From Clostridiaceae bacterium (GTDB lineage Bacteria > Bacillota > Clostridia > Lachnospirales > Lachnospiraceae), in the NCBI GenBank assembly GCA_910574345.1, contig CAJSZV010000005.1, positions 184,903 to 248,902 on the forward strand: a stretch of DNA of 64,000 bases. Direction: 5' to 3'. A program made the position numbers and the translations under genes. Below the pieces are notes generated by a model, which did not search any database, was not told the DNA's origin, and saw only the letters and a program-made list of their open reading frames with translations. This document shows, piece after piece, positions 8,794 through 21,166 of this stretch (the stretch's first letter is position 1; each line of letters starts with the position of its first letter).

Positions 8794-9555
8794 TCATTTT
8801 TCGTGGATTTTCATTCCCTGATTCCTGTGAGGGACGAGGGGTATTACATCCTTCACTGTCAGCCAATCCCCCTCCACCTGAAATCTTACATCAAAACCTG
8901 CAAAGGCCACGCCATAGATTCTCTCCGGGTCCTGCACATAAGCCGGTCTGGGATCCTGGGCCAGAACACCTATAACCGCCTCCCGCTTATGATGGGGATA
9001 CCGGTTTAGAAGTTCTTCCGGAAACACCACCTTAAGCCTGTGCGCCTTGGTCTCCCTGGTATATCCTTCCGCCGCCTCCGGATGGCAGTCCGTCAACGGG
9101 ATATAAGGTTTTATATCATAGAGCGGCGTCCCATCCAAAAGGTCCGCCCCTGATACATGAATAATGGGACCAAATGTTTTATCCATCTCAATTCTTTTTA
9201 GCTTTACACAGGAAAGACCGATATCATTGGGGCGGTAAGGAGATCTTGTGGCAAAGACTCCCAGCCTTTTCCTGCCTCCAAGCCTGGGCGGCTTCACGGT
9301 GGCTGACCAGTTCTCCTTATTGGACTGGGAAAACTGCCACAGAAGCCAGATATGGGAGAATTCCTCCAATCCCCGGACTATCTCAGGATTTCGATATTCC
9401 GGTTCAAAAATAATGGTTCCCTCCAAAGCTTCTACCAGGCCGCTTTGCCTGGGGATTCCGAACTTTTCCGGAAAATCTGTTCTGATGCGGGCAATGGTCT
9501 TCATGAAAGCTTTCGGCGCCCCTTCTTCCCTTATTTTCCCTGCAGATGAACACAC
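8794..9555 (-). CDS. trmO: tRNA (adenine(37)-N6)-methyltransferase TrmO
   Basis: TrmO (TsaA/YaeB family) uses S-adenosylmethionine to methylate the N6 of t6A37 in threonine tRNAs. The conserved start IARIRTDFPEKFGIPRQSG, the FSHIWLLWQF strand, RSPYRPNDIGLS and VLAQDPRPAY are all present. The best start is GTG at 9555, with GAGGAGG 8 nt upstream; a later ATG at 9504 lacks a good ribosome binding site. It stands alone, with 238 bp to the surface operon. Confidence 0.88.
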   Translation of the reverse strand: MCSSAGKIREEGAPKAFMKTIARIRTDFPEKFGIPRQSGLVEALEGTIIFEPEYRNPEIVRGLEEFSHIWLLWQFSQSNKENWSATVKPPRLGGRKRLGVFATRSPYRPNDIGLSCVKLKRIEMDKTFGPIIHVSGADLLDGTPLYDIKPYIPLTDCHPEAAEGYTRETKAHRLKVVFPEELLNRYPHHKREAVIGVLAQDPRPAYVQDPERIYGVAFAGFDVRFQVEGDWLTVKDVIPLVPHRNQGMKIHEK

Positions 9556-9661
9556 AACTTTGGCCTCCTCATCATATACTGTACCGTCTTATATCTAATA
9601 CCCTTCAGACCATAACAGCATATCACGGGAATTTCCATTTTACAAGTTTTCTATTTTCCCC

Positions 9662-10495
9662 TTATACCTCCACTCTCATCCCGTCATAAGCGGCAATCAT
9701 CCCATGCTCCCCGGCAAATATCTCCAAATCCTTATGAGTCATTCCCCCATTATGGGAAAAGTGGTTGATCACCTTTACCGTACTCCCGTCAATACACCCC
9801 CGCTCTTCCAGACGCCGTGCAAACTCCACATCATCCCAGAGTCCCATATGATACCCGCTCGTCTTCTGCCTCCCCATGGTGGCGTCCATAGAAATCAGGC
9901 TGTATCTGCGGCTATAGATGCACTCCCAGGCTTCCCCGCTTAAATTCATTCCCGTATCATGGCCGTACAGAATACATGTTCCGTCTTTCTCGATTATGTA
10001 GATGAAGCAGGTCTCCCGCTTGTCATGGTCTGCCGGCACAGGGATAACGTGATACCCCTGGGCATCAAACTCCTCAAAGGGCTTTAGGCGGATAAAGGCA
10101 ACGCTGCCGTCCAAAGGATGTACCTTAAATCGGTCAATAAGCACGGCGTCATAAAAAGCCTTCTCCACAGCCTCATTTCCGTACACATGGAGCATCCCTT
10201 TCGCATTGTGTCCGAAATGCTCATGGCGGTGGATCAATTCCACCGGGAAAAAATGATCCATATGGGAATGGGTAATCAGCAGGTGCTGAATCTTCCCCAG
10301 ATTCAGGGAATAATTTAAAGCATGGGTATAAGTATCCGGCGGAAAATCAATGAGAATGGTTCCGTCAATCATGGACTGGGTCCTGGTCCTTAAGTCTTTC
10401 CCCCCCGCCGCTCTCGCCCTGCGGCATATATCGCAGTCACAGAACAGGGCCGGCCAGCCTTCCGCCGCCGCTGTTCCCAAATATTGAATCTCCAT
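9662..10495 (-). CDS. MBL-fold metallo-hydrolase (PhnP-like)
   Basis: 277 residues of the metallo-beta-lactamase fold. The metal-binding HSHMDH motif lies at ~75-80, with further ligands in ILYGHDTG (~173) and NHFSHNGG (~245). An N-terminal Cys cluster (CDCDICRRA) resembles the extra zinc site of PhnP-type phosphodiesterases. A cyclic-phosphate or nucleotide phosphodiester substrate is likely but not determined. The gene lies 28 nt after the sucrose PTS gene stop in the same orientation and might be co-transcribed. Confidence 0.75.
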   Translation of the reverse strand: MEIQYLGTAAAEGWPALFCDCDICRRARAAGGKDLRTRTQSMIDGTILIDFPPDTYTHALNYSLNLGKIQHLLITHSHMDHFFPVELIHRHEHFGHNAKGMLHVYGNEAVEKAFYDAVLIDRFKVHPLDGSVAFIRLKPFEEFDAQGYHVIPVPADHDKRETCFIYIIEKDGTCILYGHDTGMNLSGEAWECIYSRRYSLISMDATMGRQKTSGYHMGLWDDVEFARRLEERGCIDGSTVKVINHFSHNGGMTHKDLEIFAGEHGMIAAYDGMRVEV

Positions 10496-10522
10496 AATCT
10501 CCCAACCTCTCCATTCTTCTCT

Positions 10523-13994
<3,472 letters not shown>

Positions 13995-14031
13995 ATTCTT
14001 CCTCCGTTCATAACCAGTTTTGGTATCAGTT

Positions 14032-14047
14032 AAGTAACCGGTTACTT
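14032..14047. promoter_or_regulatory. LacI-type operator O1 of the scr operon
   Basis: aagtaaccggttactt is a perfect 16 bp palindrome with the central CCGG typical of LacI-family sites. It lies 10 nt downstream of the scrB -10 box, where a bound repressor would block initiation. The adjacent LacI-type gene is the obvious regulator. Confidence 0.8.
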
Positions 14048-14057
14048 TATGTCTCAG

Positions 14058-14086
14058 ATTCTACCACTGCCCTTATCTGTTGTCAA
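14058..14086 (-). promoter_or_regulatory. scrB promoter
   Basis: Consensus TTGACA (-35, 14081-14086), 17 nt, then TAGAAT (-10, 14058-14063) on the minus strand, immediately followed by operator O1. Confidence 0.8.
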
Positions 14087-14161
14087 TGCCGGATTTTCTA
14101 TTTCGGCATTATCCATGAATCGGACCGCTCATTTTTATGCAACCATTACAAAACCCGTAAC

Positions 14162-14204
14162 ATTACCGGTTACTCTTACATTTTAGGGATTTTTATGGTA
14201 AACT
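14162..14204 (+). promoter_or_regulatory. Operator O2 and candidate scrR promoter
   Basis: attaccggttactc (14162-14175) matches the O1 core with one change and abuts a plus-strand promoter: TTACAT (14176-14181), 17 nt, TAAACT (14199-14204). O1 and O2 are 129 bp apart, close to a whole number of helical turns. Repression by looping and autoregulation are therefore plausible. Confidence 0.6.
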
Positions 14205-14253
14205 GTATAGGCAATACCACTTTAAAAAAACAGAACAAAGGAATCACAAAGCC

Positions 14254-15279
14254 ATGGGAAAAAAGAATGTAACCTTTGACGACATTGCAAAATATACGAA
14301 CTTCTCCAAAACCACCATCTCCAGATATTTTAACAACCCTGACTCCCTGACTCTGGAGAACCAGCAGATCATCTCCGACGCCCTTGAGGCACTGAACTAT
14401 AAGGAAAATAAAGTGGCCCGCATCCTGGCCAACGGAAAAACGGAATTCGTAGGCATCATCATCCCTGACCTGTACATGCACTATTACGCCCAAATGCTGT
14501 CGGATATCCTGGCCACCTATAAAACATTCGGATACAAGTTTCTCGTATTTGAGGGTAACCGGGATAAAGCCGTTGAACAGCAGTATATCCAGGAACTGCT
14601 GGCCTACAAGATCGAGGGGCTTATTGTCCTGAGCCATACCATTTCCTCACAGGAACTGGTCTCCTACAACGTCCCCGCCGTGACCATAGAGCGGGAAGAC
14701 CAATATACCTGCAGCGTAAATACGGATAACTATATGGGGGCTGTCCAGGCCACCAGCCTGCTGTTTAAAAACAACTGCGATATCCTGTTCCATCTTAACC
14801 AAAACGTATCGGAAATGACTCCCGGTTATCAGAGAATCCGGGGATTTTTAGATATCTGCCGGGAACACAGCCTGCCTCACAAGCTTATCCTCACAGACTT
14901 TGGCAGGACCTATGAGGAAAATGAAAAACGGCTGGGGGAGATCCTCTCTGAAATGGAAGAGGGATACAAAGGGAAAAAGAAAGGAATTTTTGTTTCCAAT
15001 GACACCTACGCCAATATTCTTCTCAATCTGCTTATCCGAAAATATGGCAGTCTTCCCAAAGAGTATCGAATCGTTGGTTTTGACGACTCTCCCATTGCCT
15101 CTTCCGCCATCGTCCCCATCAGCACCGTGGGACAGCAGATTGAGAAAATCGCCCGGCAGGCCATGGAGCTTCTGGTCATGCAGATGAATGAGCGCAAAAA
15201 AAGAAGACCCACGCCTTTAAAGGAGCCTATCCACCAGGTGGTGACTCCTGTGCTGAGAAGACGGAGTACTACGGACTGA
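14254..15279 (+). CDS. scrR: LacI-family repressor of the sucrose operon
   Basis: 341 residues with the N-terminal LacI helix-turn-helix (VTFDDIAKYTNFSKTTISRY, ~6-25) and hinge, then a periplasmic-binding-like sensor domain. The sensor ends normally at VVTPVLRRRST. Divergent from scrB with two matching CCGG-centred operators between them, it most likely senses sucrose-6-phosphate or a fructose phosphate and represses scrBA. The effector is inferred from context. The ribosome binding site is AAAGGA, 10 nt before the ATG. Confidence 0.85.
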   Translation: MGKKNVTFDDIAKYTNFSKTTISRYFNNPDSLTLENQQIISDALEALNYKENKVARILANGKTEFVGIIIPDLYMHYYAQMLSDILATYKTFGYKFLVFEGNRDKAVEQQYIQELLAYKIEGLIVLSHTISSQELVSYNVPAVTIEREDQYTCSVNTDNYMGAVQATSLLFKNNCDILFHLNQNVSEMTPGYQRIRGFLDICREHSLPHKLILTDFGRTYEENEKRLGEILSEMEEGYKGKKKGIFVSNDTYANILLNLLIRKYGSLPKEYRIVGFDDSPIASSAIVPISTVGQQIEKIARQAMELLVMQMNERKKRRPTPLKEPIHQVVTPVLRRRSTTD

Positions 15280-15308
15280 AAGGGATCCATGACTTTGAAG
15301 AGGAATAA

Positions 15309-15332
15309 CGGGGCTGCCAGCCGGCAGCCCCG
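15309..15332. terminator. Hairpin between convergent scrR and SIS-domain gene
   Basis: Perfect 10 bp stem cggggctgcc/ggcagccccg with loop AGCC. No long T run follows on either strand. Its position between two convergent stop codons suggests a bidirectional terminator. Confidence 0.6.
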
Positions 15333-15345
15333 CTTCATAGTTCTC

Positions 15346-16440
15346 CTATGAAATCTCTTTCGGATAATGAGCCAAAGACTCCCTAAACGGATTTACATTG
15401 GTATCAATAAAAACATCCTTCGCTCCCTTGGCGGCCGTAAACTGGAACGGCACCGTATACATGAGAGGCGCCAGGTATTTGCTGGTCTTCATGCCAAACA
15501 CCAGATCCCTTTCATCCGCCTCCTCTAACTCCCTGTATGTGATCACATGAACCCGGGGCGTATACTTTTTAAATGCCTTTCTAAACTGGCACATACGTCC
15601 GAATTCCGCCTCGTCCGATCCGATCATAAGCAGAGTCTGTCTGGGATTCAGGGCCATGGTAGGCCCATGGGAGTACTCCTCAATCTCGTATCCCGATATG
15701 GGAAGGCGAAGCATTTCGCCGATTTTCAAAACGCCTTCCAGCATGGAACCATAGTCCACCCCGTATCCCAGAATAAAGATGCGCTCGCTGCCAGCGATGG
15801 AAGCCTTATTCCTGTCATACCATGCCTCCCCCTCGTCAATAACCGTCTGAAAATGTTCCGTCAGCTCTTTCGCTTCTTCCAGAGCCTTCTGGTACTGCTC
15901 CCTGCTTAAGACGCCTTTTACCCAAGCCGCCTCCACAGCCCACAGATAAACGCTGAGCACAGACACGGTATAGCCCTTTGTCTCAGGCGGAGTCAGTTCC
16001 TCCCCCACGGTCAGCAAGACGCTCTTGTCCGCCAATTCCGTGATTCTGCTTTGGAGATTGCCGGTAAGGGCCAGGGTCAGGTGACCCTGCTCCTTTGCCT
16101 GCCTCATAACTTCACAGGTAGATATGCTGGTTCCGGACTGACTGATTCCGACGAACAGAATCTCATCGTTTTTAAGCATTCCTGTCCAGTCCGCCTTCTC
16201 ATAGTTTTTGTACACCGTGGGATACTGGGCTGAAGCGTCGATTCCCACAATGTGTTTGAAATAATAGGCTGCAATGGTGGATACATTATAGGAAGTTCCC
16301 GACCCGAAAAAGTACACCTTCCTGATATCATGGTTTCGGAATATATCCGCAAATGGTTCCACAAACACGGACCGGTTCTCCAAAGTATGCCTTAACACCT
16401 GGGGCTGGGACTTTATGTTGCCTAATACGGTCTGCTCCAT
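15346..16440 (-). CDS. SIS-domain sugar-phosphate deglycase/isomerase (GfrF/FrlB-like), PTS operon
   Basis: 364 residues with two SIS (sugar isomerase) domains as in the GlmS isomerase half. The phosphosugar-binding Ser/Thr loops are visible: FFGSGTSYNVST (~45) and GISQSGTSISTCE (~98). The second domain has ILGYGVDYGSMLEG and the catalytic-type stretch EIEEYSHGP. It is the last gene of a PTS operon containing another SIS protein. This pairing mirrors the two SIS deglycases of the Salmonella glucoselysine PTS operon. The expected reaction is splitting a phosphorylated amino-acid-sugar adduct, or an amino-sugar isomerisation. The substrate is not readable. Confidence 0.75.
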   Translation of the reverse strand: MEQTVLGNIKSQPQVLRHTLENRSVFVEPFADIFRNHDIRKVYFFGSGTSYNVSTIAAYYFKHIVGIDASAQYPTVYKNYEKADWTGMLKNDEILFVGISQSGTSISTCEVMRQAKEQGHLTLALTGNLQSRITELADKSVLLTVGEELTPPETKGYTVSVLSVYLWAVEAAWVKGVLSREQYQKALEEAKELTEHFQTVIDEGEAWYDRNKASIAGSERIFILGYGVDYGSMLEGVLKIGEMLRLPISGYEIEEYSHGPTMALNPRQTLLMIGSDEAEFGRMCQFRKAFKKYTPRVHVITYRELEEADERDLVFGMKTSKYLAPLMYTVPFQFTAAKGAKDVFIDTNVNPFRESLAHYPKEIS

Positions 16441-16469
16441 ATCCTTTTTCCTTTCCTGACAACGATTCT

Positions 16470-17555
16470 TTAGTATGTATAGCTTCCCATCTTTTTGTGA
16501 AATTCCGGATCGCTGGGAATGTTGCAGTCAATGCCCAGATCCAGAGACAGCTTCCTGGCAATCACCTGCAGAGGCACCACATATTCCATAGATGCAAAGT
16601 ACTCATCATTTTTAAATGGATATACAAAATTCTCCTTTTTCTCCTTCGTCCCGTCAGAAGTCACCATATAATTCTTTGCGTGGCGCTCCCTCTCAAAATA
16701 ATCCATCATGCGGACCATACGTTCATAATGTCTCCCCGTATTACCCAGATAAAGCATATAGGTATCCTGGTCGATGGAGTGGTACACGCCGTGCATAAAT
16801 TCTTCCAGTTCATAGCCGGTTACGCTGTAGCGGACAGCTTCCATAATCTTTAAAGTTCCTTCCAGCATGGCGCTCATACAGGACTCGCATCCCAGGACGA
16901 TCATGCGGCGGCATTCTTTCAGTTCCCCGGCATTATCCCGATACCATGCCCATGCCTTCTCGGCAATGTCGGGAATCTGATCTGTGGTAGCCGTCATGCG
17001 TTTTTCCAGCTCCCGCTTCTCAGCCTCTGTAATCCTGCCGTTCTGAACCGCCAGCTTCAGTCCAAACAAAGCAAGAGTGGCGATGGAACCGATATATCCC
17101 TTTGTCTTGGGCCCTGCAAACTCATCACCGATGGATATGTACACCGTCCGGTCTCCGTGCTCGATAATCGGCCGGTCCTCCTCCGCAGTCATGGCAATGG
17201 TCATCATGCCCTGTTCCTTTGCCTTGTCCAAAGCGCAGATGGTGCTGGTGCTTCTTCCCGCATGGGAGATACCGATAACCAGGGTATTGGCATCGAATAC
17301 CTTCTCGTTATCCACGAATTCCATGGGATACATGTTAATCACTTTAATCCCTGTCTTATCCTCCATCAGTTTCTTAGCTGCCACGGAAGCGTGGTAGCTT
17401 GTGCCGGAGCCGAGGATATACATCTGATCAATCTTTTTTCCTTTGCAGTACTCCAAAGCCTCCCCAAAGATACTGTCCTGATTATCTACAATATTCCGAA
17501 CCGCCTGTCCCGACTCTTTAATATAGTCATACATATCCCAATCTCTGTTTTCCAT
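16470..17555 (-). CDS. SIS-domain sugar-phosphate deglycase/isomerase, second copy in PTS operon
   Basis: 361 residues, homologous in layout to the neighbouring SIS protein: ILGSGTSYHASVA (~47) and GISHAGRSTSTICA in domain 1, VLGCESCMSAMLEG and YELEEFMHG in domain 2. The loop GISHAGRST differs from the partner's GISQSGTSI, so the two probably act on different steps or form a hetero-complex. The start at 17555 is accepted although only a weak AGGAG lies upstream. It is co-directional, with 29 nt to the next gene. Confidence 0.75.
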   Translation of the reverse strand: MENRDWDMYDYIKESGQAVRNIVDNQDSIFGEALEYCKGKKIDQMYILGSGTSYHASVAAKKLMEDKTGIKVINMYPMEFVDNEKVFDANTLVIGISHAGRSTSTICALDKAKEQGMMTIAMTAEEDRPIIEHGDRTVYISIGDEFAGPKTKGYIGSIATLALFGLKLAVQNGRITEAEKRELEKRMTATTDQIPDIAEKAWAWYRDNAGELKECRRMIVLGCESCMSAMLEGTLKIMEAVRYSVTGYELEEFMHGVYHSIDQDTYMLYLGNTGRHYERMVRMMDYFERERHAKNYMVTSDGTKEKKENFVYPFKNDEYFASMEYVVPLQVIARKLSLDLGIDCNIPSDPEFHKKMGSYTY

Positions 17556-17625
17556 ATTCTTATTCTCCTGCTTTATCTATATGATGTTGGGGTCAAAAGA
17601 TCTTTTGGCCTCTGATGCCAACGGA

Positions 17626-18351
17626 TTAACTCTCATGAAACCTGTTTAACGTTCTGGCAAAACGCTTTGCCGTAATATGGGGTCTGGTAATGGCGTTGCC
17701 CACTACCACCCCATGGGCTCCCATATAGAGGCACTGTACAGCAATCTCCGGCGTGGACACTTTCCCCTCCATAATCACAAGGGTATCTGTTCCCTTTACC
17801 GCATCCACAATATCCCGAAGCAGATGGAAATCCGGCGTATCCCCGATCTCCAGCTTATCAAAATGTCCCGCTTTGGTATATCCGTACAGTGTGGGGGCCA
17901 CAAAATCCGCGCCGTAAGACGCCGCCCTTCTGGCGTCCTCAGCAGTAGCTACATCTGCAAAAATCAGGGCATCGGGAATGCTCTCCTTCACTTCACGGAT
18001 GGTCTCATAGGCCAGTTTACCGTCATCCCTGTAATGGTTGGTGGCCTGTACGGCGATAATCTCAGCGCCCGCCTCCCATACGGCCCTGGCCGCCTCCAGG
18101 CTGGGAGTCAGGTATACATCCTTAATATTGCGGTCGATTTTCCAGATACCGATAACCGGAAGATCCACCTTTTCCTTAATGGCCCGGATATTCTCCGGGG
18201 AATCCACTCTCAGCCCTTTCGCCCCCGCCCATTTGGCACACTCCGCGTACATGGTGGTAATACCCGGCATATAATGAGGCTCCCCCGGCACTGCCTGGCA
18301 GGATACAATGAGTCCGTCCTTCAATTCATCTATCAGTTTTTGTCTGTCCAT
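17626..18351 (-). CDS. NanE-like N-acylmannosamine-6-phosphate 2-epimerase
   Basis: A 241-residue TIM barrel of the NanE family, which epimerises N-acetylmannosamine-6-phosphate to N-acetylglucosamine-6-phosphate. Hallmarks are LIVSCQAVPGEPHY, the catalytic Lys in IGIWKIDR (~70), VYLTPSLEAA, IFADVATAEDA, and the phosphate-binding GVVVGNAITRP at the end. No nanA, nanK or sialic-acid genes accompany it; it sits between PTS IID and two SIS proteins. The substrate is therefore probably a 6-phosphorylated 2-amino-sugar derivative delivered by this PTS. That is inference. Confidence 0.8.
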   Translation of the reverse strand: MDRQKLIDELKDGLIVSCQAVPGEPHYMPGITTMYAECAKWAGAKGLRVDSPENIRAIKEKVDLPVIGIWKIDRNIKDVYLTPSLEAARAVWEAGAEIIAVQATNHYRDDGKLAYETIREVKESIPDALIFADVATAEDARRAASYGADFVAPTLYGYTKAGHFDKLEIGDTPDFHLLRDIVDAVKGTDTLVIMEGKVSTPEIAVQCLYMGAHGVVVGNAITRPHITAKRFARTLNRFHES

Positions 18352-18408
18352 CTCTCTTTTCCTTTCCTTTTAAATGTTCATATGGTCCATGGCCTTATGC
18401 CGGATATC

Positions 18409-19227
18409 CTATAACAGTCCCATAGCCGTTGCTGCAATACCGAATACTAACAGCCCGATCATAATAACCGTACCTGACACCCGCTTCTTCAACAGTCGGT
18501 AGCAGCCGTAAGTCAAAAGGAGAGGAAGAAGTTTCGGGCATACCTGATCAATAATATCCTGCAATATAACCTCCGCCCCGTTAATATTAATTACCGTAGC
18601 CAGATTCACGCTGACCATAGCCGGTATCATGGCACCTATAACCATGAGACCCATGATTCGGCTGGCTTCCGTCAGTTTCTGCAGAGTGCCGTCCTCGGAA
18701 ATGCGGGTAAGGAAACTGCTTCCGCCTTCATAACCGATCTTAAATCCTAACCTTCTCACAATCTCAGACGGAAAAAAGTTAACCAGGAAATACAAAATCG
18801 GACCTAGGAAATTCCCCAGTACGGCCAGGGGTGCTCCGATACCTGTTCCGATTACCTTAAAGGTTCCCCAGAAAAAGCTGTCTCCGATACCGGCCAAAGG
18901 TCCCATAAGGGCGGCTTTTACAGCGGTGATGGATGAAGCGTCATATTCCCCCGGCTCTGCGCCTGCGTTCTGCTCTTCCATGGCGCAGGAAACACCGATA
19001 ATAAAAGGACTGGTAGCCGCCGCGCAGTTAAAGAATTCCAGGTGGCGTTTCACTGCCTTTTTCATCTCTTCAGGGTTGTCCTTATACAGTTCTCTCAGAG
19101 CCGGCATCATGGTCCAGGCATAGCCTGTTGACATCTGGCGCTCATAATTGAAGCAGCCCAGCAGCTGATAATGACGATTAAATACCTTCTTTAACGTTCC
19201 CGCATTCAGTTTCTTCTCGACTGCCAT
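18409..19227 (-). CDS. PTS mannose-family IID component
   Basis: 272 residues of the IID membrane subunit of mannose-family phosphotransferase systems. It has the N-terminal FNRHYQLLGCFNYERQMSTG signature, AALMGPLAGIGDSFFWG in the middle, and C-terminal hydrophobic helices. With IIC it forms the channel for the sugar. It starts 3 nt after the IIC stop, in the usual IIA-IIB-IIC-IID order. Confidence 0.9.
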   Translation of the reverse strand: MAVEKKLNAGTLKKVFNRHYQLLGCFNYERQMSTGYAWTMMPALRELYKDNPEEMKKAVKRHLEFFNCAAATSPFIIGVSCAMEEQNAGAEPGEYDASSITAVKAALMGPLAGIGDSFFWGTFKVIGTGIGAPLAVLGNFLGPILYFLVNFFPSEIVRRLGFKIGYEGGSSFLTRISEDGTLQKLTEASRIMGLMVIGAMIPAMVSVNLATVININGAEVILQDIIDQVCPKLLPLLLTYGCYRLLKKRVSGTVIMIGLLVFGIAATAMGLL

Positions 19228-19229
19228 AA

Positions 19230-20003
19230 CTATAATTCCTCACTTTCATCTGAATTCATTACCATTCCCGCCTGGTTAGAATGGCTGCCGGACAGGGTAT
19301 AATAGAGAACCGCAACGACTGCTCCGAAAATAGCGACTCCGATTGTACTGACATTCAGGAATGCAGCCATTGCAAAGCCGATAAATAAGAAGGCGCCGAA
19401 CTTCCGGTCCCATGTCATGGAGATCAGCATTGCAACACCAAGGGCCGGGAACAAGTTGCCCGATTGTCCAAGGCCGTTCTGGATAACCGCAGGAATCTTA
19501 TCTACAAGGCCGGTGATCAGATCCGCCCCAATGACAAATCCTAAAAATACCATAGTAAACTTAAATGCAAAATACAGTGCGGACCCCATCCAGTTGGAAA
19601 TCTCCACTCCCCTGTAATCGCCTCTCTCCGCACATGCATCCGCCCTGTGGGCAAAAACCGTGTTGGCAATGCACACGCCGATGGAACCGATCTGCGCCAG
19701 CAGAGAAATGGGAATGGCAAGGGCCAGTGTAGTCTCATATGCAGCGCCGGTACGGATGGCCAAAGCTGTGGCAAGAGCAGAACCTACTACCACATCAGGG
19801 GGCGTGGATGTTCCGATCCCTACGAGTCCCATCCATACCAGTTCCAGCTGGCCGCCGATAATAACACCGGTGGTCATATCCCCCATAATAAGCCCCACCA
19901 ACGGCCCTATGATAATGGGCCGGTCCAGCATATGCTGGCCGCCGATACGGGATTCCATATAGATCAGCGCAGCTACAAGCGATACTAAAATTCCCTGAAT
20001 CAT
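19230..20003 (-). CDS. PTS mannose-family IIC component
   Basis: Membrane subunit with six to eight hydrophobic segments and the IIC landmarks RPIIIGPLVGLIMGD (~30) and GGQLELVWMGLVGIG (~50). The ATG at 20003 is preferred over the one at 20009 because GGAGG then has 8 nt spacing instead of 2. It lies between IIB and IID in a tight operon. Confidence 0.9.
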   Translation of the reverse strand: MIQGILVSLVAALIYMESRIGGQHMLDRPIIIGPLVGLIMGDMTTGVIIGGQLELVWMGLVGIGTSTPPDVVVGSALATALAIRTGAAYETTLALAIPISLLAQIGSIGVCIANTVFAHRADACAERGDYRGVEISNWMGSALYFAFKFTMVFLGFVIGADLITGLVDKIPAVIQNGLGQSGNLFPALGVAMLISMTWDRKFGAFLFIGFAMAAFLNVSTIGVAIFGAVVAVLYYTLSGSHSNQAGMVMNSDESEEL

Positions 20004-20024
20004 GATCATTTCCTCCTGTGTCCT

Positions 20025-20522
20025 TTATTTATTAAATATCTTTTCAATATCTCTGAAGTCCATCCGTTCCAGCGTGGGAGTAATCTGGGCAAATACCTCT
20101 GTGCCCTGATCCGCCATCTTCTTTGCGCAGTCATATTCTCTCTGTGTCATATATACCTGGGCCAAAGTCGGGATATATGTCTCATCCTGTTTCTTATTCA
20201 CGCCGGCTGTGCCTATATTCAGCTTTGTAATTCCCTTTACCCTCTCAAAAATATAGAGCGCATCCTCTACACTCTGAGTTACCAGAAAAATCTTTTTCCT
20301 GTCGTTAACAGGATTATTCAGCGCACGCACTGAGGCATCGAGATCTTTAATCACCAGATTCACCCCTGCCGGCTTAGCCATCTTCATCGTCATGGACTTA
20401 AAAGAATCCTTTGCCGCCTCGTCATTGGCCACCAATATTGTCTGGGGCTGAAGGTATGAGGTCCATGAAACCGCCACCATACCGTGAATCAGCCTGTCGT
20501 CTGCCCTTACCATAAGAATCAT
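20025..20522 (-). CDS. PTS mannose-family IIB component
   Basis: 165-residue cytoplasmic IIB domain carrying the phospho-His in RADDRLIHGMV (~14). It transfers phosphate from IIA to the incoming sugar. The ATG at 20522 has GGAGGGG about 6 nt upstream. It is a separate polypeptide, not fused to IIA. Confidence 0.9.
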   Translation of the reverse strand: MILMVRADDRLIHGMVAVSWTSYLQPQTILVANDEAAKDSFKSMTMKMAKPAGVNLVIKDLDASVRALNNPVNDRKKIFLVTQSVEDALYIFERVKGITKLNIGTAGVNKKQDETYIPTLAQVYMTQREYDCAKKMADQGTEVFAQITPTLERMDFRDIEKIFNK

Positions 20523-20548
20523 ATGTTCCCCTCCTGTTCTGCCAACCT

Positions 20549-20974
20549 CTATAATTCGTCCGTCTCTTCTCCGTCTGCCAAAACATGTTCCGCCAATGTA
20601 TCCCTTCGCAGATGTATGATCTGCTCTTTTGCCCTTGCCACAATCTCGTTAAGCTGCTCCTCATGGATGTCATTCGGAATGAAGATCATCTCCAAAAGCA
20701 GAGGAAGGTTAATCCCCGTAACCAGATGATAATCATATTCCGTCATAAGCCTTGCGGCAGCCTGATTCACGCTCCCCCCAAGGATATCTGTACATACAAT
20801 TACATTCTGCCCTTTTACGGATTCCAAACAGGCCCTGAATTCTTTTTCAAATTCCTGATTTTCCACATAGGCATTGATAAACTGCACATATTCCAGTTCT
20901 GCATTGAAGAATTTGATTACATTTGCAAAGCCCTCCGCCAGGGTCGAATGGGTTGCTATAATAAACCGGTTCAT
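20549..20974 (-). CDS. PTS mannose-family IIA component
   Basis: 141-residue IIA domain with the phospho-His in FIIATHSTLAEGF (~9), accepting phosphate from HPr. An upstream in-frame ATG exists, but GGAGG 6 nt before 20974 fixes the start (MNRFIIATH). It is the first gene of a seven-gene leftward operon: IIA, IIB, IIC, IID, NanE-like and two SIS proteins. Confidence 0.9.
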   Translation of the reverse strand: MNRFIIATHSTLAEGFANVIKFFNAELEYVQFINAYVENQEFEKEFRACLESVKGQNVIVCTDILGGSVNQAAARLMTEYDYHLVTGINLPLLLEMIFIPNDIHEEQLNEIVARAKEQIIHLRRDTLAEHVLADGEETDEL

Positions 20975-21009
20975 ATTTACCTCCTTTCTGTATATGTTTA
21001 TTTTCCAAT

Positions 21010-21072
21010 TTGTATATACATATATTATCACCACGTATATTGTTTGTCAATTATTTTTTTATGTATATACAA
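21010..21072. promoter_or_regulatory. Paired GntR-type operators and promoter of the PTS operon
   Basis: The minus-strand promoter TTGACA (21045-21050), 17 nt, TAATAT (21022-21027) is near consensus. Copies of tgtatataca, containing the palindrome GTATATAC typical of HutC/UTRA-type GntR operators, lie at 21011-21020 and 21062-21071, bracketing the promoter. The divergent GntR gene at 21167 is the likely ligand-controlled repressor. Confidence 0.7.
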
Positions 21073-21166
21073 TATATTTTTGTTTTTACCCTGATTTTCA
21101 TAAATAACTTCATTTTTCTATGGAAAAAATATACATTTTCCTGTACAATATGATCAGGAGGAATTT

